This document shows, piece by piece, positions 56,990 to 64,000 of a stretch of DNA of 64,000 bases (the stretch's first letter is position 1; each line of letters opens with the position of its first letter). Source of the DNA: Combretum micranthum (Eukaryota; Streptophyta; Magnoliopsida; Myrtales; Combretaceae); NCBI GenBank assembly GCA_024138025.1, contig JAMXBD010004319.1, positions 1 through 64,000 on the forward strand, given 5' to 3'. The translations under genes and the position numbers were made by a program. The notes under the pieces are model-generated. The model was given only the letters and a program-made list of their open reading frames with translations. It had not been told where the DNA came from and did not search any database.

Positions 56990-58324
56990 TACCTTAAACA
57001 CTATTCAAATAACTCGGGTACTTTTGCTTCATTTCATCTCGGGCTCCCACGTTGTCTTCTCTCGGTTTGTCCAGTCCACAAAACCTTCACATAAGGAATT
57101 ACTTTTCTCCTCAACACTTTATCAATCTATCCAAGACTTTGATCGGTTTCTCACTGTGCTCAAATTGGTTGAACCTCGGTTGATGTGTAGAAATGATAGC
57201 TTCGGGATCTGATATACATTTTCGAAGTTGTGACACATGGAATACATCATGCACTTCCGACAAATTTGGTGGTAGAGCCAATCGATAAGCTAATGGTCCA
57301 ATTCTTTCTAGAATCTCATACGGACCAATGTACCTTGGATTCAATTTGCCTCTAGCTCCAAATCTAATAATCCCTTTTGTTGGAGAAATTTTAAGAAACA
57401 CATGATCGCCAACTTCAAACTCCAATGGTCTTCTCTCATGTCAGCATAGCTTTTATACCGATCTTGAGCCGTTTTCATCCTTTGCTTAACTACTTGGATT
57501 TATCCACTGCTTGTTGTACCAATTCTGGACCCAAAATAACTCTTTCCCCAACTTCATCCCAGTGTATTGGAGATCTGCATTTCCTACCATAAAGTGCTTC
57601 ATAGGGTGCCATTGAATTGTTACTTGGAAACTATTGTTGTAGGCAAATTCAACAAGTGGCAAATAAGTATCCCACTTATTGCCAAAATCTAGAGCACATG
57701 CTCTAAGCATATCTTCCAAGATTTGAATCGTTCTTTCCGATTGCCCGTCTGTCTGTGGATGAAATGCAGTACTAAACTGAAGTTGAGTACCTAAAGCGGC
57801 ATGTAGACTTTTCCAAAACCGGCTGACAAAGCGAGAATCTCGATCAGAAGTAATTGTCTTCGGAATCCATGTAATCTCACTATTTCTTTGATATAGATAT
57901 GTGCCATTCTTTCTAAGGAATCTCCAACCCTCAAAGGTATGAAATGAGCCGATTTCGTTAATCTATCCACGATTACCCAAATAACTTCATGTTTGGCAAT
58001 AGTCTTGGGTAAAGCCGATATGAAATCCATAGTGATATCATCCCATTTCCATTCAGGTATGGATAAAGGTTGAAGTTCTCCTCCGGGTCGTTGATGCTCG
58101 ATTTTTATTTGTTGACAAGTCAAACACTTGGAAACATATTGAGCAATATCTCTCTTCAAACCTTCCCACCATAAATTTTTCTTCAAATCTCTATACATTT
58201 TGGTGGTTCCCGGGTGGATCGAATATGAAGATGAATGAGCTTCCTTCAGGATTTCTTCTCTCAACTCATATGGCACAAAAAGTCGATTCCCATATCTAAT
58301 AACTTCATCCTCATCAATCCTCAA
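56990..58324 (-). pseudogene. Integrase with chromodomain (broken)
   Basis: Frame 58324-57791 holds the HHCC region (SSYSIHPGTTKMYRDL, CLTCQQIK), the first core Asp in DDITMDFISALPK, and IVDRLTKSAHFIP. The second Asp segment near 57840 is frame-damaged. Frame 57719-57486 gives MEDMLRACALDF and VEFAYNNSF with the catalytic Glu just upstream (GQSERTIQ, about 57735). Frame 57425-57111 carries GDHVFLKISPTKG and GPYEILERIG. The chromodomain (VLRRKVIPYVKVLW ... EMKQKYP) follows in another frame at about 57110-57000 and ends at TAA near 56990. Confidence 0.85.
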
Positions 58325-58914
58325 CTCTTTTCTCTTCCTTCACCAATGGCTATCTTTATTCTTTTAACTTCATCATCTTCCTTTTGAACTTGTTTAATCC
58401 TTTCCAAAATTGTCGGTTGCAAGGATAATTGAGCCAATATCACATCAACTTGCTCTAATGTAACTTCAAGTTCTAACTTCATGAAATCCATCTGAATCTC
58501 TCTTTGACTAGAAATCAAAGTCACATCATTCATTTGCCTCTTCCTACTGAGTGCATCTGCTACTACATTAGCTTTTCCAGGATGATAAAGTATTTCCACA
58601 TCATAATCTTTAATCAACTCAAGCCATCTTCTTTGCCTCATATTAAGCTCCTTCTGTGTGAATATGTATTTCAAACTTTTGTGATCCGTGTAGATCTTGC
58701 ATTTCTCTCCAAACAAATAATGTCTCCAAAGTTTCAATGCGAGAATCACTGCTGCCAACTCAAGATCATGCACCGGATAATTCTTCTCATGGGGTTTTAG
58801 TTGCCTTGATGCATAAGCTATAACTTTTCCATCTTGCATGAGAACACAACCGAGTCCTTGGATAGACGCATCACTAAAAACTTCAAATTCCTTTCCACTA
58901 ACAGGCAGTGCCAA
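58321..58914 (-). pseudogene. RNase H of the last chromovirus
   Basis: A 197-codon frame with [48 protein letters not shown] and [14 protein letters not shown] and D all present. It ends four bases into the integrase frame. Frameshifted from the upstream connection domain, which it overlaps (58914 vs 58818). Confidence 0.87.
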
Positions 58915-59785
58915 ATAGGAGCTGATATCAATCTTTCTTTCAACTCTTCAAAACTCCTCTCACACTTGTCATCCCACACATACTTAGTATTCTTCCGTGT
59001 CAACTTTGTTAATGGGGATGCAAGTTTCGAAAATCCTTCAACAAACCTTCGGTAGTATCCAGCTAATCCAAGGAAACTTCTAATCTCACTCACATTAGTA
59101 GGTCTTGCCCATTTCAAAATGGCTTCAATCTTCATTGGATCAACTGAAATACCTTCTTTGAAATAATATGTCCAAGAAAGGATATTTCTTCCAACCAAAA
59201 CTGACACTTGTTAAATTTCGCATAGAGTTTCTTCCTCGGAGTTTTGTAACACAAGTCTTAAATGTTCTCGATGCTCTTCCTTGTTCCGAGAATATATCAG
59301 AATATCATCAATGAATACTATGACAAATGAATCCAGATAATCCTTGAAGACTCTATTCATCAAATCCATGAATGCGGCTGGAGCATTGGTTAACCCAAAA
59401 GGCATCACCAAAAACTCGAAGTGTCCATACCGAGTTCGGAAAGCTGTCTTCTGAATATCTTGCGATTTGATCTTGAGTTGATAATATCCTGATCTCAAGT
59501 CGATCTTAGAAAACACTGTGGCTCCCTTAACTGATCGAACAAATCATCGATCCTAGGTAAAGGGTATTTGTTCTTAATAGTAACTCGGTTCAATTCCCTG
59601 TAATCAATACACATGCGTAAACTTTCATCTTTCTTCTTGACAAACAGCACAGGAGCACCCCAGGGCGATATACTCGGTCTGATAAAGCCCAAATCTTGTA
59701 ACTCTTGCAATTGTAACTTCAACTCTTTCAATTCAGCTGGAGCCATTCTATATGGAGCTTTAGAGATAGGTACTGTTCCAGGCAA
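58818..59785 (-). pseudogene. Reverse transcriptase and connection of the last chromovirus
   Basis: Three frames: 59785-59495 ([49 protein letters not shown]), 59516-59211 ([22 protein letters not shown], catalytic FIDDILIYS) and 59207-58818 ([29 protein letters not shown]). The catalytic acids are present; two small frameshifts divide it. Confidence 0.88.
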
Positions 59786-59941
59786 TACTTCAATTCCAAA
59801 CTCTATCTCCCGATCGGTGGTAATCCAGGTAACTTCTCGGGAAATACATCCACAAACTCATTCACAATTGGCGTCATTTTGATATCCACTTCTTCAAATT
59901 TATAGCTGCCACAACTGGTTTTTCCCATAGCTCCATAAACT

Positions 59942-60328
59942 TCATACTCTAGGTCTTAGCCTCTCCAATTTATATGTGAAACTCCCTTCAATCAAGCCAA
60001 AACTTAACTCCGCCTTACTACAATCAATCGTAACCTTATAATGATTTAGCCAATTCATTCCCAAAATCACATCAAAATCAGATAAAGGCAATACTATCAT
60101 ATCAATAGGCATGTTCACATTTGAAATCACAACACTTATATTTTTACACACACAAGGATGCCTATTTTCAATCACCAACGGAGTAGTCACACACATAACA
60201 CGATCAATCAACATTTCAGAGACAAGCTCACAATCATTCATAAAATTTTCAGAAATACAAGCATGAGTTGCTCCAGTATCAATCAGCACATATGCATCCC
60301 TATTAGCAACACTCAGTATACCTGCCAA
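59942..60328 (-). pseudogene. Retropepsin-like protease of the last chromovirus
   Basis: A 128-codon frame with the active site VLIDTGATHACIS near its start and DVILGMNWLNHYKVTIDC near its end. The domain looks complete within one frame, better preserved than its equivalent at 12.1-12.8 kb. It is followed by a frame break of about 150 bp before RT. Confidence 0.85.
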
Positions 60329-60333
60329 AGTGT

Positions 60334-61611
60334 CTACTGAAGGAGTATCCTCAATTTGCTGTAAGCAAAAACCCTTGCATTTGTCTTTCCCTTCTCTATA
60401 TCAACTCCACTCTTAACATTAGGTCGATCCTTGCAATTAGCAATATGATGACCTCTCTGCTTGCAATATGCACAGAAGACCGGTGGTAATTTCGGATTCT
60501 TGCACTCTTTAGACTTATGCCCAACTTGACCACATGAAAAACATGCATTGGGAGTCCACTTACAATCGGACAACTCATGAGGACCATAACACCTAAAACA
60601 TTTCTTTTCAAATGCAAGTGTAGGAGCTTTATATGTCGGCTTTTGATTTCCTTGTGTCCCATAAATGGCTTCTTTCCTTTACCAACACCCCGATAATTAT
60701 CATAGGATGAAGTGGAAGCGGGTCTCTTTCCCAGAAATGCAGCTCTCTTTGCTCTTCTAATTCTACTATCATTCTGAATTTGCTCCATTAGCAAAGCTTT
60801 GGCCACAGTATCTGATAGGGTATGCAACTCAAATTTCTTCACTTCACTTTGGATTTCTTCATTCAGTCCATTCTGAAATTTCTGAACTTTCATTCTTCAT
60901 CCCGGTAATCACCTCCAGCAAAGCGCAACAGTCTACAAAATTCACCATAGTATTCATCTATAGTCTTGCTCCCTTGTCTCAAGTTCACCAATCAGCTATC
61001 ATCCTTTCCTTACTGAATTGGAAAATACTTGGTGAAAAATATATCCTTGAATGCATTCCATGATATGGGTGTTGTAGATTTCCACTAGTTAATCTCCACC
61101 AATTATAAGCCTCTTTCTTCATCATGTAAACCGCTAAATCCACTTTATTATCTTCCGGTGTTCTACTAGCTGCAAATGTTTTCTCAAGTTCCTCTATCCA
61201 ACCTTCAGCTACTGTAGGATCAGTACTAGTGCCATCAAATTCTGGAACCATCTTGCTAAAATCATGTAATTTGATTTGGTTGGATTGATCATTTACAGGA
61301 GCAGCCTCATTTGATCTCATTCCCTGCTGGTTACCTTGCTGCATGAGATGCTGAGTTTGTTGATACATCATCATCTGATACTGCTGCATCATTGCCATCA
61401 TGTCCCTCATCATACTATACATCGAATTTGGATCACCAGTAGGTATTTGTGACATAGGAGGAATGGGTGGCATAGGTGGAGGTGGAGGAATCTGAGTCGG
61501 TGGAGGAACTTGTGAAGCTGAAGCCGATGCAGGCGATGGAGTAGTCTCACTGCTCGGTGTAGAAGATGAAGTAGGAGCAAATGTAGACGATGACTGTGGT
61601 GGTGGTGGCAT
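60334..61611 (-). pseudogene. Gag of the last chromovirus (broken)
   Basis: Probable start is the ATG at 61611 (MPPPPQSSS); the frame is open upstream to 61689 but without a better start. A Pro/Ser/Met/Gln-rich N-terminus is followed by MVPEFDGTSTDPTVAEGWIEELEKTF and MKKEAYNWW. After a break, VQKFQNGLNEEIQSEV and LSDTVAKALLMEQ (60893-60700) end the capsid. Three CCHC knuckles follow: CFRCYGPHELSDC (near 60595), CFSCGQVGHKSKEC and CAYCKQRGHHIANC (60540-60430). The segment 60894-60984 is frame-damaged. Confidence 0.85.
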
Positions 61612-61955
61612 ACTTTCTCTATCAGAATGTTGCCTGTAGACCTCCTCAACCTGTCCATCTTTACAATTGTACATATATTCAACACACATTCACACATGTA
61701 TATCAATCCCTAATCACATGCAAAACTTATCAAGTTAACATTTACATTCATATATAAATGAACAAACAATTCAACAAGTCATCAACAAACAATAAGCAAT
61801 TAGTAAACAAGAAAACAAATAACAAGTATATGAAACAAGCAAGAAGGAAATTATACACAACTATTTGGATAACTTAACTCTTTTCTATACTACTTAATTG
61901 TGTCTAGGTCAAGTCTTAAATAATATTACAATTAGATAAACAATTAATCAAACTC

Positions 61956-61967
61956 GCTCTGATACCA
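61956..61967 (-). promoter_or_regulatory. Primer binding site of the last chromovirus
   Basis: Minus strand TGGTATCAGAGC, 2 bp from the LTR end. Initiator tRNA-Met type. Confidence 0.9.
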
Positions 61968-61969
61968 AC

Positions 61970-64000
61970 TGTAAGGACCCGCTATCACCCTATATTTGAA
62001 ATAGGCGATAACAGTTCCCCAACCACATATAACCTAAGATTATATGTAAGGTTGCCTGAAGAATTGTTTGAGTAATTGTTTATCTAATTCCATATAGATA
62101 ATATACAATAGGAACATAGATTTTTTTTTTTTAAACCTTAAACAAACTACTACTACACTACCAACACATTTTGCAAAGGAAGTACAACTTAACTTCAATA
62201 GCTAAGTACATATATATATATATATATATATTACATCCAAAGGCTTCTTACAAGCCTTAACAAAATCTCAAAACACAACAACTAACACTATAATTACATC
62301 ATCAACAAAAGAATCACATCTAATCTATTACATTCATAGGGTTCCATTGAGTCCATGGTTATCTCTAATCCTCCAACCATCAAGAAAATCTTCAAAGTCG
62401 GTTCCGTACCCCATACTCGTATAGAACTCATCGGAGTCATCACCTGAAATGGATAAAATATGAGCCAAAGGCCCAGTACACAAGTAACGAATACAAATGC
62501 AAAGTGGATCACACATTCTTAGACTAATGCATTATGCAACAATCAATGGTTTATTGTTAAGTCTTTAGTTAGTAAAACAACACGGGAGTATTCAAACTCC
62601 GGACAACAAGGATCTAGTATTACGTCCGCCTCCCTGAGTGGTCCCTACTGTTCATACAGACTAGGCAGCCCCACCTTCCGGCGTAGCCCGTAATACTAGG
62701 GGATCCTGAGTAACATCACGACGCTCAGGGGGTTGATATGAGTAGCTCGGATACTCATATCTCCTAAACAATTCTATCCATTAACGAGAAAGTACCCTGC
62801 CCCCAATCTGAGCAGGGTGCCGCTCTCCGAACCAGATTCAACGGCAAACAAAGACAATCAACACTCAATATCAATAGATTTTCTTAATTTAAAGTAGTTT
62901 GATTTTGATGCCTATCCTAGCAAAGAGACAAGCAAGTTACGTACCTGAGATAGCTCGGGAATTAATGGGGTTGAGGCGAGGATCTATCACTGTTTAAATC
63001 AATATTAAATTTCACTTAGCTTAAGCACTAATTAACTAGTTGAAAATAAATTAATCAAAGAAATTCAAATAAATTAATACAAAGTCATAATAAAGCATTT
63101 AAACATCCTATTATATCATAGAACACTTAACAAATACTTAATTGATCATATATCAAACTTCGAAAATTTTGAAGAAAGTTTTTAAAATTCAAAAGCCAGG
63201 GGATACGCCGGCATTCAAAGCCGGCGGCTTTGAACCGGTGTTCACACTCTGAAAATCAACACTGCCAACACTGGCAGCGTTCAAGGGTACGCCGAGGCCT
63301 TCATTCTACGCGGCGGCTTTGAGCCGGTGTAGAATGCAAAATCCAAATTTCCAAAATTTGCCGAGAGGTACATACTGGCAGCATATCCATGTACGCTGGC
63401 AGCTTTTCACTATACACCGGCGGCTTTGGAATCCCAGTAGCCGGCGTACAATTTGAAAAATGAACACTGGCTGACTTTTCTAGTGAAAGCCGGCGGTGTT
63501 CGAACGGTTTAAGAAATTTGATTCTGTTCGCTTCCAACACCGCCTATAAGCCGGCAATGTAGAAGCCCCAGATGCCGGCGTACGACCAAAATTTAACCTA
63601 TACGAAAATGTTTTTTACTTTCCCTGTTTTATTACAACTTTGTTCACTTTCAATAATTTCCCAAACTTAATCCAAACTTTCCAAAGCTTGTTATATGATC
63701 CAAACACTATCCTAACAACATGAATTCTACTTCTAATCATCAAAACACTAATCACACTTCAATCTACTCTTCAACTTCTCAATCCTTCAATCTTCCAAAA
63801 CATTCATTCTCACATATCAACACTCATATATGATATAAACTACCACTCCTTTAGCCACATAATCTTTTTAAACCACCATCAAAGCACCAAATCAATCCCA
63901 CATCAATTATTACATAAAATTCATTTCTATCTAACATTTACAAACACAATATAGAACATAAAGTAAAAAGATAAAGTTTGCATTTAACTTACATCTAAAT
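61970..64000 (-). repeat. 5' LTR of the last chromovirus (incomplete at window end)
   Basis: 2,031 bp visible, matching 54631-56390 plus an extra ~295 bp (62663-62957) absent from the 3' LTR. The LTR start lies beyond position 64000. Confidence 0.88.
62614..62818. repeat. Cluster of four inverted repeats in 5' LTR
   Basis: Perfect arms: CTAGTATTACG / CGTAATACTAG (62614-62624, 62689-62699), CCTGAG / CTCAGG (62705-62710, 62724-62729), ATATGAGTA / TACTCATAT with a 7-nt loop (62736-62744, 62752-62760), and ACCCTGC / GCAGGGT (62794-62800, 62812-62818). The last three and the right arm of the first are missing from the 3' LTR. Confidence 0.75.

Larger units (their letters stand above)
54631..64000 (-). 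mobile_element. Chromovirus with 2.3-2.6-kb LTRs (5' LTR cut by window end)
   Basis: 3' LTR 54631-56948, polypurine tract 56949-56961, chromodomain/integrase, RNase H, RT, protease, gag, primer site 61956-61967, 5' LTR from 61970 to beyond 64000. Gene order and sequences place it with the other chromoviruses here, but its LTRs (TGAAATAG...GGTCCTTACA) are unrelated in detail. There is no room for a pre-gag ORF: only about 270 bp separate the primer site from the open gag frame. All genes carry frameshifts. Confidence 0.9.

Overview
This is nuclear DNA from a flowering plant, almost certainly a retrotransposon-rich and possibly pericentromeric region. It is AT-rich, and nearly all of it is LTR retrotransposons of plant type with primer sites matching plant initiator tRNA-Met. 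It holds one recognisable host gene, a malectin-domain receptor-like kinase of the CrRLK1L (FERONIA-like) family, on the minus strand at 27.1-29.6 kb. Species cannot be told from the sequence.

Layout. 1-835: one copy of a dispersed repeat. 989-5308: a 4.3-kb solo LTR flanked by a perfect AGCCC duplication. 6050-18582: a long-LTR chromovirus (Ty3/gypsy with chromodomain, Tekay/Del-like) on the minus strand. It is followed at 18583-19267 by a second, truncated 3' pol end that shares its right-hand LTR, so the array reads LTR-internal-LTR-internal. 19268-19556: an RNase H scrap of a Ty1/copia element. 20596-27041: a decayed CRM-like Ty3/gypsy element on the plus strand, ending 68 bp from the kinase stop codon. 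27110-29608: the kinase gene. 29609-31377: its upstream region, including a possible non-autonomous DNA transposon.

31383-39692 is a nest. An old copia element carries a young copia (31409-36293, duplication ATACT) in its 5' LTR and a minus-strand CRM-like solo LTR (37675-38632) in its gag. 39.7-49.4 kb is a decayed long-LTR chromovirus on the minus strand that has lost the 3' part of pol. 49.4-54.6 kb is old debris: an Athila-type gag scrap, an LTR/primer-site relic, the second copy of the 1-835 repeat, and microsatellites. 54631-64000 is another minus-strand chromovirus whose 5' LTR runs off the window.

No element has an intact polyprotein. Domain order (gag, protease, RT, RNase H, integrase, chromodomain for Ty3; integrase before RT for copia) is still clear, but frames break often at short indels. 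The kinase gene has the same kind of break, so consensus errors may contribute.

I found no convincing new cellular system. The best candidates for something undescribed are a conserved open reading frame between the primer site and gag in two different chromoviruses (about 15.16-14.60 kb and 45.26-44.3 kb), and a structured block that sits at nearly the same distance from the 3' end in several long LTRs. Two very long poly-G tracts, one of them in a copia polypurine tract, are also unusual.
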